This document shows, piece by piece, positions 21,172 through 31,884 of a DNA stretch of 64,000 nucleotides. The stretch's first letter is position 1; each line of letters opens with the position of its first letter. The notes beneath the pieces were generated by a model. The model was given only the letters and a program-made list of their open reading frames with translations, did not search any database and was not told where the DNA came from. This DNA is from Camellia lanceoleosa (Eukaryota > Streptophyta > Magnoliopsida > Ericales > Theaceae). The DNA lies in NCBI GenBank assembly GCA_025200525.1, contig CM045762.1, positions 124,377,752-124,441,751 of the forward strand, given 5' to 3'. The translations under genes and the position numbers were made by a program.

Positions 21172-21470
21172 TTTATGGTACACCCTCTTTGAGGTGTGTA
21201 TCATATGAACATTTAGTTATAATATTTGTAATATTTGGTTATGACATATTGAAATGTTATTTATGATTCATTGTGATGCTGGTCGTGAAATTATTTTGAT
21301 TATGATCCAAAAAAAATTTTACTATACCATATGTAATGTTTAGTTATAACTCGTATTTTTTTAAGTTATGACTTCTATAGAATTCAGTTATAACATTTAT
21401 AAAATTGAACCCCAACTATGTTATAACTTGCTTATGGTACACCCTGTGCTATAGTATTACCCTAAAAACA
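21172..21470. repeat. TTATGAC-rich dispersed repeat, copy 2
   Basis: Starts TATGGTACACCCTCTTTGAG and ends with CTTATGGTACACCCTGTG, with TTATGAC/TTATAAC heptamers between. Similar to 8194-8452. Confidence 0.55.
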
Positions 21471-21475
21471 CAGGT

Positions 21476-21549
21476 AATGCTATGCAAGTAATGTTATTTG
21501 TGAGTTTAATTATCACAAATCATATAACTCAATACTATGAAAATCACAA

Positions 21550-21584
<35 letters not shown>

Positions 21585-21745
21585 GTTACAACCAAACATC
21601 ACATAAGGTATAGATCATAATCAAAATTATGTCATAACCAATATCACAATATGATATAACTAACAATACAATAGATCATAATCAAAGACACAAAAATTAT
21701 AACTAAATGTGCATATGGTACACATCCTAGAATTTCTCCTAAAAA
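21476..21745. repeat. TTATGAC-rich dispersed repeat, copy 3 (inverted), with internal poly(A)
   Basis: Contains GTCATAA/GATCATAATC phrases and ends GCATATGGTACACATCC, the inverted counterpart of copies 1 and 2. An A run of about 32 bases interrupts it at 21549-21580. Confidence 0.5.
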
Positions 21746-21956
21746 CACATCCTACAATTGTGTCATTTAATAAGACTGTGCCTAACCAATGAGATTAGGT
21801 CAATTAGCCAAAACTCTTGCATCTTACTAGGTGGTTAGTAATTTGAATCTCCCACATGCGTGTATGTTTTATTACCTATATATTAATTGAGGTTTTATCT
21901 CTCACTCTGACAGTTTTCTTTGTAATAATTTGTATTATATTTGATATTCATTACTA

Positions 21957-22043
21957 AAATTATAATTCATTGAGTTTTATTATAATATTTTGTATAAATC
22001 AATTCTAAAAAAAAGAAAATAAAAAATAGGATTGTGCCTTCAC
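21957..22043. repeat. Second member of the 85-bp direct repeat
   Basis: Near-identical to 20771-20858, same orientation. The 1.1 kb between them carries the two TTATGAC repeats, so a local duplication or recombination product is likely. Confidence 0.8.
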
Positions 22044-23577
22044 TTCTCATGACCCCTCCATCTTCTCCCCTCTCTCCGCTTCTCTTACTCTTTCTACCAT
22101 TTGACATTTGCTCATGGTTCTTTGCCTTGTGTATGCTTGATCCTTGTAGTCATTGTTCACTTCCTCAACTTGGAAACCTTCATCTTTGAACATGTCTTCA
22201 CTCTGTACTCTTCATTTTCCATACCTTGCTCTCTTTCCTAAGAAGTTTCTTATTGTGATTATTCTTGATTGAATCAAGAACGGATCTCATTCCGTTGAAA
22301 TTCAAATCTACAAAGTTTGTTAGGGTTGGACTCTCAAGTCATCGTTTGTAGAAATAGAGATTTCTTATTGTGACAATATTGATTGAATCAAAGTTCCAAA
22401 TCTTGAAATGCAAATCCACCAATGTTGTTAAGATTTTGTTGGAGATTTCAATGTACCTACTCAGGAAATCGATACTTTGTCCAAACATTTTGATTTTGAC
22501 CTAGAGATTTACAAATTTCATATTTGTGCAACTTTTAGATATTTATGTATTTTTGTTTTATTCTTTCAAATATGGTTAGAAACTTTTTTCAAAAAAATAG
22601 TAATTATGATAATAGATAAATGAACAAAACAATCATTTATTTATAAAATGGCAAAATAAAATCCATCGCTCTGTTTGGATGTGTTTTCAAATTGCATTTC
22701 TACCCTATCACTCTCGCTTCACGTTTGGATATGACTTTCAAAATAGAATTCAACCATATCATTCAAAATACAATTCGACTTCCCGTTCGGCAACTTTATT
22801 CTTCATTTCTCCACTTTCAATGTCTTCAGTCTTCTTCCTCTTCCTTTTTGAAAAGCTTCCACGTTCATCATCTCTAAAAAGGTTCACGTGCAAAAAGAAA
22901 TATACAGGTGAACTGATCTACTCATCTTTCTCTGTTTCAAAGATTAGGGCTGACGATTCGTCACGGGTAGTGTTCATTGTGAACTCAGACCATTTTATAA
23001 ATTATGTCTGTGAACCCGCTCCCTACTCATACCATCTCCCACAAATCAAGTGAGTTACAATTTGTGCATTGTGGAAGATTCATTCTACGGTAACCAAACA
23101 ACGACGACACCGAGGTCAAATAAATCACAAATTTGTTTCAAATATTTTCTTATAGTTCACTAATTTTCTGAATCATCCCTAATTTTATTCCCAATTTTTT
23201 TTGTCTCGGGTCAAATTTATCTAACCTATTCTCGAATCAGACGACTACCAAATAGTCGCACATTCAGTCACTGTACCCACTTCATCACCGGTGATAACTA
23301 TTCAACTCTCACTAATCTGGTACGTATATCCTTCAATCATCTGTTATGTACAAATAAGTAGTTTCTGTTTTACATCAATGTGTTGTGTTATTACAAGATG
23401 ACTATATATTAAACAAATTTTCTTCTCATATATATTTTAGTGGATGCTGGTAAATGACTAAGGCCGACTATTCATGTACCCACTTTTTAATTCAGTTTCA
23501 CCAATAATGGTAAGCGTTAGCATGTTGTGAAACATTATTTTATAATTATGCTTTTACTGTGATGTAGACGAAACAAT
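22044..23577. other. Upstream region of the PIF/Harbinger transposase relic
   Basis: No independent gene is recognised. CTCTGTTTGGATGTG at 22669-22683 resembles a PIF/Harbinger inverted terminus (GTTTGG core). If it is one, the element starts there, but no matching right end was found. Open frames (22679-23053) have no recognisable content. Confidence 0.3.
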
Positions 23578-25020
23578 ATGTCATCCGACACAGAAAACAA
23601 TGCAATGGAGATCTCATCAAAGGAGGATGAGGTTATTGAAGATTTTATGAATTTTTTGATGATTACGTTCATGCATGACCATATCAACGCGTCAAGTAGT
23701 AGGCGACCGCAGCGAACTTGTCCATTCAAAGGTGATGATTACATCTTCAGTTTATTAAATGGCCATCCAAAAACAATGATGGACATTATGCGAATAGATG
23801 CACAAATATTCATTTTATTGAAAGACACCTTACTCCAAAATGGCTTATCGATACTGAACATATGCATATCGGTATCGAGGAATTGCTTGGAATTTTTTTA
23901 TACACTTTCACACAAAATGATCGCCATCGACTATTGGCAGATAGATTTCAACACTCCACGGAAACAATTTGTCAGCACATCAAAATTATTATGCAGGCAC
24001 TGTGCAAGCTTGCATCAACGGTTATCAATTCACGTAACCAAGATGAGATACCGGCAAAAATTTTAAATGACAGGAGGTTTTTTCCCTGGTTTAAGGTATG
24101 AATTTAATGATTGTCCTGTAAGTTTTTAATAACAATAAGGGACAATAGTTTTATTTTTTTTTCTCCTGTTATAAAAGTAATATCCAAGTTTGTTTCGCTT
24201 TTAATTTCAAACAAATATCTTTCAATTAGGATTGTGTTGGTGCTATCAATGGCATATTGGTGGATGCATGGGTCCCTGCTTCAAGACAAAATACATTCCA
24301 CGGTCGCAAATCTATGGTATCGCAAATGTACTCGCAGCTTACGACTTCGACATGTTGTTCACATTTATTAATTCTAGATGGGAAGGTAGCGCTCACGACA
24401 ACGCTATTTTAGTTGACTCTATTACAAGAGCTAGTCTACAGTTCCTACACCCACCAAATGGTGAGTGTCACAAAATAACATACGATACATTTTTTGAAAT
24501 TATTTTTTTGTACATCTGTTTGACAGAACAGTGCATTCATTATTTATATGTAGGCAAGTATTATTTAGTGGATGCTGGTTTCACGAACATGCCTGGATTT
24601 CTTGTTCCATTTCGTTCCCAACGCTATCACTTGCAAGAGTTTCATGGCCATCATTATTCAGAACCAAAGGAATTGTTTAACCATCGATATTTGTCGTTAC
24701 GCAATGTCGTAGAAAGAACATTTGGTGTTCTGAAGAAGCGATTCCCAATATTATGGTCCATGACAAATTATAAGTCTACAAGATAAGGCCCTCTCATGAT
24801 TGCATGTTGTGTACTGCACAATTGGATTCGTTTGCATGCAGATATGAACCTATTCTTTATGGAAGCTAATAATGAAATGGCGGCAGAAGAGGAAGCAGAC
24901 GGGTTTGTTGAAGACCAAGCTGACTATGTAAACATGTCACAACATGGGTTAACGTACCAATCGAACTTTAGGGATGCAATTACTACTGCTATGTGGCAAA
25001 ATCATATTGGCCATGGATAG
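23578..25020 (+). pseudogene. PIF/Harbinger transposase (HARBI1/ALP1-like, DDE_Tnp_4) pseudogene
   Basis: Seen: MSSDTENN start at 23578, and an N-terminal part ending LLNGHPKTMMDIMRIDAQIF. After a frameshift near 23835-23845, IEELLGIFLYTF and DRFQHSTETICQH follow. Exon 1 ends FFPWFK|GT at 24095; intron 1 is 24096-24229. Exon 2 starts DCVGAING at 24230, frameshifts near 24320, then reads SRWEGSAHDNAIL. Intron 2 is 24461-24553. The last exon has YYLVDAGF and RNVVERTFGVLKKRFPIL, then a premature TAA at 24784-24786 (consistent with CAA to TAA), then MIACCVLHNWIR and a stop at 25018-25020. The family uses an Asp-Asp-Glu triad: GAIDG, LVDAGY and VERTFG. The first Asp is Asn here (AAT, 24248-24250), so even without frameshifts it would be inactive. 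Exon structure and order are otherwise those of plant PIF transposases. Confidence 0.9.
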
Positions 25021-25440
25021 ATTTGTGATGTGAACAAGGCAACTGAATATCATAGTGACTAATGGTTTTAAATGTATAATTATTTTACTAGTTTCAATCA
25101 TTATGACACGTTTATTATATAACTTCGCCCACTTTATGTAACTATGAATTTAATGACTTTTTCTCTTTTTTTTGTAGAATAACTAATAATAAGGACAAGG
25201 ATTGGGCTAAATGGCAATTAAAGGAAAGGAAATACAAAGATCATCACATGGTTAATCAACAAAATGTAATTACATGAATGAAGACACTTAAATATGTTGT
25301 TGATGCAATGTATAATATGCAGGGGCAATCACTTTATTAAATTTGATAGTTAAATGATGCATCAAAAAATTGTAGTTTATGATATTCATTAACTTTTTAT
25401 TTTAAAAAAAAAATGTTGGCAATGGATAGATTTGTTAATA
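25021..25440. other. 3' flank of the transposase relic
   Basis: A possible short exon-like phrase (DWAKWQLKERKYKDHHMVNQ at about 25200-25260) follows a TTTGTAG acceptor-like site. It could belong to the transposon's second gene or be chance. The rest is AT-rich. Confidence 0.3.
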
Positions 25441-26520
25441 GTTTTAATTTTTTTATTAATTTGTAGACGACATTTTTTTATTAATTTATTTTTTTCATTT
25501 TATTGAAATGAAGGCTTTGTTATTAATTTTAATTTCTTTTTATTAATTATTTTTTTGTTCATGTTATTAACAAAATGGTTTTGTTATTAATTTTTATACC
25601 AAATAAGTTATTATTATTATTTTTTTCCTTTCTGTTAAAAAAAATGTATAATTATTAATTTTTAACTTTTTTTATTTCATTTTAGCCGAATTTTTTTTAA
25701 TTTTTTCATTCATTTTATTAAAATAATGGTTTTGTTCTTAATTTTAATTTTTTTATTAATTTGTAGATGACATTTTTTTATTAATTTTTTTTTTTTTCAT
25801 TTTATTGAAATTAAGGCTTTGTTATTAATTTTAATTTCTTTTTATTAATTGTTTTTTTGTTCATGTTATTAACATAATGGTTTTGTTATTAATTTTTATA
25901 CCAAATAAGTTTTTATTAATTTTTTTTCCCTTTTTGTTAAAAGAAATGTATAATTATTAATTTTTAAATTTTTTTATTTCATTTTAGCCGAATTTTTTTT
26001 CTTAATTTGTTTTTTTTATTTTATTAAAATAATGGTTTTGTTATTAATTTTAATTTTTGTTTTAATTTGTAGACGACATTTTTTTATTAATTTATTTTTT
26101 TCATTTTAAAACAATTTTAAGGCTTTGTTATTAATTTTAATTTCTTTTTATTAATTGTTTTTTTGTTCATGTTATTAACATAATGGTTTTGTTATTTTGA
26201 GATATTATACCAAATAAGTAAACATTAATTTTTTTTCCTTTTTATTAAAAAAAAATGTATAATTATTAATTTTTAACTTTTTTATTTCATTTTAGCCGAT
26301 TTTTTTTTTAATTCGTTGCCCCATTTTTTTAGTAATTTTTTTTATTTCTTGCCCCATTTTAATTTTTTTTCATTTTATTAAAATAATGGTTTTGTTATTA
26401 ATTTTAATTTTTTTCTTAATTCATAGATTTTTTTAATTTTAATTTTAATTTTTTCATTTTATTGAAATGAAGGCTTTGTTATTAATTTTAATTTATTTTT
26501 ATTAATTTTTGTACGATTTT
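25441..26520. repeat. T-rich tandem repeat, period about 300 bp, 3.5 units
   Basis: The phrase TTGTAGACGACATTTTTTTA recurs at 25461, 25761 (GATGAC) and 26067, and in decayed form near 26421, each time followed by ATTAAGGCTTTG/ATGAAGGCTTTG and GTTCATGTTATTAACA phrases in the same order. Period 300, then 306, then about 350 owing to an insertion with GCCCCATTTT. More than 85% A+T, no coding. Confidence 0.8.
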
Positions 26521-26721
26521 TTTTTTTAATTTCATAATATAACTCACAAATTATTATAACATTGTCGCTGGTTAATTTTATCGTGCAAAAATTTTTTTAC
26601 TATTCATAATGTCAATACAAAATATTACAACAAAAAAGCCACAACAAAATGAGAAAACAAAATAAGAAAACAAAATGTAATCATGGCATGTGTGAACCAT
26701 TTAAACGCTCATTGAAACAAG

Positions 26722-27938
26722 TTAAACATCATTGTCAGGTGGTGGTGGAGGTGAAGAGAAGTAGTGATGGTACACCTGAGTGACTTGATGGTCAATTTGA
26801 TTAGTGTAGTTCCTTGTCACTTCATCACGTCTCCCTGAGTTTACACGAAACTCACCAAATCGTTAAATTAGTGAGTTCTGAGCGGCAGCAAATTCATCGA
26901 ACCGAATACCCAATGTATTGACGTGATTAGCCCTATGTGTTCCCATTGTAGGTTCTGATTGTACCGTTCTTGTTCCAACGCTAAATAATCAGTCTAATAT
27001 TGGGGTTATTCATTTGGTGGCATGGCATTGTCATTGGGTTCTTCCTCATGAGGTACTGGTTCATTTTCAAAATTAACAGAACCCAGTAAGTTTTCAGCAC
27101 CACCAGCTCGGGTCAGTGTGTACTCAGAAATTGGTGAAGTGATTCTCACATCTACTTCACCTTCAAGGTTGACATGATGCGCTTTGAAGATTTTGGTTAA
27201 CAAAGCTCCAAAAGGTAGTGACCGGCCACTGAGAGTACCAAGATTTGCAACCATCATTTCTTTCAGTAATATGTAGCATAAATATAATGTTTGTCCAATT
27301 TCAAAACAATATAACAAATAAACATTAAAATATGGAACAACATCAAAATGTCCTTTTTTGGGAGTAACATTTTCAATTATCCATCGATAAAGAACATGAA
27401 GGTGGGGTTTTAAATGTCTTGCTTGTAAATTAGTGCCGGTAAATCGGTTCTCACAAATTGGGGTATAAACCTCAATTAGATCACCAACAATTTTAGCTAA
27501 CTGAGCCTCAGTTTGAAAATGACATTGCAAATCTCCTGTTTCAACTCCAATAATTTGTGTGAAAGTGCGAGGGTTTAGTGTGATTACTTTCCCCTTCACA
27601 TAAGAGGTCAGACTGCACTGTTCCACTTGTCCCTCAGTAGATCTCAAGTGAAGGTAAAATAAATATACAAAACGGGGATATACCTTATGTGGTAAATTAG
27701 TTAAAGGTAACCATCCCATCGTATCCAGTCTGCCAAGCAATAGTGGATCATATTGAGAAGGTAGATTTACCTTTCTCGCCGTAACAATTGGTTGATTAGC
27801 AAAATTTGAATAAGCTTGTTCGTGATTGTATGTAAGAAAATCAACAGTTGTATAGCGATGATGTTGTTGCTATGGTTGATGTTGTGTAGGGTTAGAGGTT
27901 TCGCCACGTTCGGGTCTCGCTCTTTTTGTTCTCGGTAT
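26722..27938 (-). pseudogene. Plant-transposon-protein family (Athila-like accessory ORF) pseudogene
   Basis: Seen on the minus strand: the start context reads ATACCGAGAACAAAAAG (PRTKRARPER), where the expected ATG is ATA at 27938-27936. One in-frame TAG interrupts the N-terminal Gln/Pro-rich part at about 27872. The long frame 27740-27006 includes LGRLDTMGWLPLTNLPHKVY, SYVKGKVITLNPRTFTQIIG and a conserved-looking hydrophobic helix region. After a stop at 27006, a shifted frame continues to about 26725 (DEVTRNYTNQIDHQVTQVYH, then a Pro run). This layout (basic N-terminus, YVRLF-type domain, F-L---DF--I-G motif, coiled tail ending in prolines) matches proteins labelled putative plant transposon protein, usually found next to Athila-type gypsy elements. 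No pol genes accompany it. The biochemical role is unknown in the family. Confidence 0.6.
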
Positions 27939-28814
27939 GATGACTACAAAAGTTAAGGAAAATGTAAGAAAAATGTATAGCAAAATGTATGATGTTGGTG
28001 TGAAAAAAAAAAAAAAAAAAAGGCAAACTGAGCTGCTGCTAAAAGGCAACCAACAGATAGCGAAACTGAGCGTAAAAGGCAAACTGGTGGCTGAAACCGG
28101 ATGACCGGCCAGTTGACTGGCGAGATGACCGGCCGGTTGTCCCGTATGGTGGATTTTTCGCCTTCCTGCAACTCAGCTCTGAAGCTATCAAGAATATGAA
28201 ATTGTGGTTCAAACTAACCTCTTATGAAAGCTTTTCTCTCTTCTTTCACACGGATATCTACATTGAATGTAGTCAATATTGTAGGGTGAAGAAATTGCTG
28301 AAGTTGTTGGAATGAGATGGTGAAGATGGTGAAGATGGTGTAGTTAAACAAATGCAGAGATACTGACTTATATAAAGGCTCAGGTCCACAAGGGGTTTTT
28401 TTTTTTTTTTTCTTATTTACTTTTTATTTCTTTAGTATACTGATCATTTTTTTTTCTTACTTATTTTTCATTTCTTTCGTATACTGATTACTGACAATCT
28501 GTGCTCATTTTTTGCTTCTTTTTTCTTTTCCTTTATTGAACAGTGATCAACTGACACCCAGCAAAGGAGGTGGTGAGTCTATTGGATGAGTGAAATTACA
28601 CTATTACCCTTTTCATTTTATTCTTACATAACAACCTGCCATTCTATGAAAGATGAGCGAATTGGTCATTTTGTTGACAAATATCACTCAATGGCCCCCA
28701 ATTATATGAGCTTCACAGGTGGGTGAGAGTTAGGTGTGAGGGACAATAATGAACCTACAAAAAGATACGATTTTTTTTTATTAAATTAATAAAATTTAAT
28801 AAATGAAAAAATGT
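27939..28814. other. Non-coding stretch upstream of the transposon-protein relic
   Basis: Includes an A run (28003-28021) and a GACCGGCCAGTTGACTGGCG phrase with a second GACCGGCCGGTT (28100-28138), related to ACCGGTCGACCGGT motifs at 30080-30115. (GAAGATGGT)n occurs near 28322-28340. No gene. Confidence 0.5.
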
Positions 28815-29125
28815 TGATAATGTTTGGTAACGTTTACGTTTTGGTTTGTATTTAAAAAAATTGAACACACTGATTTTTGTTAATTTTTATCAATATGTAA
28901 TCTCCAAACTTGTTGACTTCAACAAAATTTTTGAAAAATATTAAAAATGTATTGCACAAAATGTTTGTACAGGCCTAAAAAATGAATTGACAGAAAAATT
29001 AATTGACATAGAAGTTATTTCAAAGAAGAAATTATTTGAAAAAAAATTATTCAAAAAAATTACTTAAAAACAATTAATTGGAAAAAAATCATTTTTTATT
29101 TGAGTATTTTAAAAATAGTTTGGTT
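28815..29125. repeat. Decayed relative of the Tourist-like element at 19083
   Basis: TGTTTGGTAACGTTTACGTT at 28822 and the following ACTGATTTTTGTTAATTTTT match the left arm of 19083-20222. TTTTTTATTTGAGTATTTTA near 29092 matches its right arm. There is no minisatellite in between and the right terminus is not clear. Confidence 0.45.
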
Positions 29126-29479
29126 ATGACTGTTGAACAAAAATGCAGATATCGAGATATGAGTTGTGTGTTTGATTATCAATTATAGGTTGAATTAAGT
29201 TTTGAAAAATCATCACCAAATAAATTTTCTTATTTCACATGTCATATCAAACTTTCAAAACTCAATTCCACATATAATTCAAAATTCAATTCAACACTCT
29301 ATTCAAAAACCATAACTAAACAAATTTTCTATACTCAAATCATAATTGCATAACTCACAAACTCAAAATACAACTCATACTCTCAAATCATATTTACAAA
29401 ACCCTACCAAACGCAATATTAGCTTTTTACCAACTTTCCAAAACACTCCATAAGGGAATGAGGATAGAAATTAATATCT
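29126..29479. other. AT-rich stretch with partial inverted symmetry
   Basis: Contains TTGAATTAAGTTTTGAAA and CAACTCATA/TATGAGTTG-type phrases in both orientations, and a CCAAACGCAATATT phrase at 29409 reminiscent of a MITE terminus. No supported border. Confidence 0.3.
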
Positions 29480-29947
29480 ACCCTATTAACCCCCATTGCC
29501 ATCCCTATTCACATGCATAGGCACTGACATAAGCAATTTTTGTCTTTTTCTACACTTCACCAAATACAAGTCCACTGCAAGAGGGCAATTAGACTATTGT
29601 TGGGAAAAATCCATCTAGTGCCCTAGTTTTTTATTTGGAAAAATAATTTAGAAATAGAATTTCTCAGAATTTATATATAAAAAAATGTATTTAGAATGAC
29701 GTAATAACAACATATTTATAATTATGAGACATAATAATAGATATTTTGATTAAAAAAATCATAAATAATTATGTCATTTGATATGAAACTTTTGTATAAA
29801 AATTAAGCTTATATAACATTACTTTTTTCATATTGATTGCATGGTAGTATTGGATTGATGCTCCTTGATCCACTGTTTTAATGTTGGTTATTAGATAATC
29901 TTGTAATAATACTCCACATCATTCACAGTGTATTACTTAATGAGAAA

Positions 29948-30166
29948 GAGCAATGTTACGTATCTCAAATTTGAACTTGTCTCGAATGACTCAAATTTCA
30001 CTTTACCAGTCGTCTGACGGGTTGTCCGGCAAAAAGGCAAACAGTCGCGGTTGACCAGGTGACAACCGCAGCAGACAAGTGTTTCACCGGTCGTCCGACC
30101 GGTCGACCGGTGAACAGAAATTCGAGCCATTCGAGACAGCTCCGTTCGAGGCACCAAGGATTTCCC
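29948..30166. mobile_element. 219-bp insert with ACCGGTCGACCGGT motifs; empty site preserved in copy C
   Basis: Flanked by AATGAGAAA (29939-29947) and AATGAAAAA (30167-30175). Copy C at about 54536-54552 reads straight through (CTTAACGAGAAAATTGG). The insert is GC-richer than its surroundings, begins GAGCAATGTTACG and ends CAAGGATTTCCC without inverted termini. It contains ACCGGTCGTCCGACCGGTCG and a GTTCGAGGC phrase that fits a Pol III B-box consensus; no convincing A box is visible. A SINE or a non-TIR DNA element is possible. Confidence 0.55.
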
Positions 30167-30169
30167 AAT

Positions 30170-30430
30170 GAAAAAATTGGTAAAACATTTCTTTTCAATT
30201 TTTGGTAGTAGAAGAGGTCCAAAATATTTTTTTTTATTAGTTAAGGTCTCTTAATAATATTATTAGAGAAATTTTAACTCATCACAGAAAAATTTCAATC
30301 ATCACAAAGAAATTTCACAACTTTCTCTATGCCGAATTTCTCCGTATTGAAATTTCTATCTTAAAATATTGATGGACTTAAACTATTATGAAAATGTTGC
30401 ATGTCTTTTATTTTATAAAATTTTAGGGCT
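30170..30430. mobile_element. Short MITE related to the Mutator-like element at 54944 (copy in A)
   Basis: The left part AATTTTTGGTAGTAGAAGAG plus TTAAGGTCTCTTA and the right part ATGTTGCATGTCTTTTATTT match the ends of 54944-56274 in order. The centre holds GAGAAATTT motifs. A second copy is at 54542-54790 and a truncated one at 32345-32490. Confidence 0.55.
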
Positions 30431-31040
30431 AATTTGGGAAGCTGATTAAAAGTCAGCTTTTAATTTTTAACTCATTTTAAGTCACATCAGCTCTAACATT
30501 TTTTACACACAAAAAGATAAAAAAAAAAAATTCAAAAAGTCAAAAAACTAACTTTTAACCAACTCTCTAAAACACCCTAAGGGAACCTTAAACTAAAACC
30601 TCTTACTTAACCTCTTGTTTTTCAAAAATTAATATAGAACTTTATTTGATTTTAAAGTTTTTAAAAATAATTTTCAAACTTTTAATATTTTAATTATTTT
30701 TTAATTTTCTAAATTCGTTTAATCTAGATGTATTTAAAATACATATAGTTTGCGAAAAAAAATCTTTAAAAATTTCACTAAATACAAAATATATAGTATA
30801 TGTTTAATTTTTTTTTGTATTTATTAATTTTTTTAAAGATTTCTTTACAAATATTTTATTTTTAAAATATATTTAATTAAATATATATACAAAAATTAAT
30901 TAAAGAATAAAAATAAAAAAATTTTAAAAAAATTGTTTTAAAAAACCAAAACCAAAACAGATAGTCTCTTTCATAAAAAAAACATAACAAAATTAAAAAA
31001 ATCAAAACCAAAATTGATGTAGAGCTCGTTTAAGAGATTA

Positions 31041-31041
<1 letters not shown>

Positions 31042-31102
<61 letters not shown>
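31042..31102. repeat. (TTA)n microsatellite, about 20 units
   Basis: Uninterrupted TTA/TAT run near the end of copy A. Copies B and C have no such array at the matching place, so it expanded after duplication. Confidence 0.95.
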
Positions 31103-31103
<1 letters not shown>

Positions 31104-31200
31104 ACTTAATTAAAAAAATTGTATGTAAAAAATAAATTAATATTTTTAATTGATTTAATAATTACAAAAAAGAAATTTTAATTTATTTTTATCTTTACTG

Positions 31201-31884
31201 CTTGTTTTGCCAGGTTATTGTGTGATGTTTTGAGAAGTTGGTAAAAAACTAATTTTTTGATTTTTTTTAATGATTTTTTTGACTTTTTTGTATTGAAAAA
31301 TAAAGAAATGATATGATTTAAAAAAAGTCAAAAAAAAAGAAAAACTAGCTTTGTATTTGGTTTCCAAAGCATCCCAGTCTCTTTTATAACAGTTCTGGTT
31401 TAGACCCTACCCATTTCTTGTTTTGAATCTAGGAATTCATGTCTTTAACTATTGTTCATTTCATTTTTATCTTGTGCTAGTTGAGTTTGACTATTTGGGA
31501 GTTATGGTTATGTTTGAAACAGGTTGTGAGTTAGTTTTTCAAAAGAGTTATTACCCAGATTTTTGCTTGTTCGTTCAAGCAGTCTTTTACAGTCTGCAAA
31601 ACTATTAGAAGTGAGGTATCTTCGCTCGAATGGTCTTTCTTCCTCTCAAGCAGTCTTTTGCAGATCTAAACTTCTGGAAGGGGGTCATTGTGCCCTCGAG
31701 CGGTATTTTGGTTACTCGAGCGGTGTTACTTATTGTGTCTAACACTCGAGCGTTGTTTTGATTGCTTGAGTGGCCTGTACGTATATCAGTCCGAAAAAAA
31801 AGATTTTTTAAGTCACTTTTCACTTTCTCTCTCTCTCTAAAAACATTCCAAGCCCTAGTTTTTCACTCTCTCTCTAAAAACTAT
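31201..31884 (-). repeat. LTR-like relic with CTCGAGCG motifs between copies A and B
   Basis: Phrases TTCGTTCAAGCAGTCTTTTA, CCTCGAGCGGT, TACTCGAGCGGTG and CACTCGAGCGTTG at 31570-31775, with CTGCAAAACTATTAGAAG between, echo the gypsy LTR spacing (CTGCAAAAAGTGCTGG) in inverted orientation. Followed by CTCTCTCTCTAAAAACATTC. No coding or clear borders. Confidence 0.45.

Larger units (their letters stand above)
29480..31200 (+). repeat. Duplicated AKR 5' flank, copy A
   Basis: Collinear with copy C (53965-54940 plus 56275-56800). Shared phrases in order: CACATGCATAGGCACTGACA (29510), ATTAGACTATTGTTGGG (29591), GACATAATAATAGATATTTT (29728), TTGATGCTCCTTGATCCACT (29855), GTATTACTTAA (29930), the short MITE 30170-30430, CAAAAATTAATATAGAACTT (30622) and TTGATGTAGAGCTCGTT (31014). 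Copy A also carries the 219-bp insert 29948-30166 that copy C lacks, and lacks the hAT-like and long Mutator-like insertions of copy C. Confidence 0.75.

Noticed and set aside
30144..30152. GTTCGAGGC as part of a tRNA gene or certain SINE promoter
   Set aside because: No matching A box at the right distance and no cloverleaf could be drawn; kept only as a note in the insert's description.
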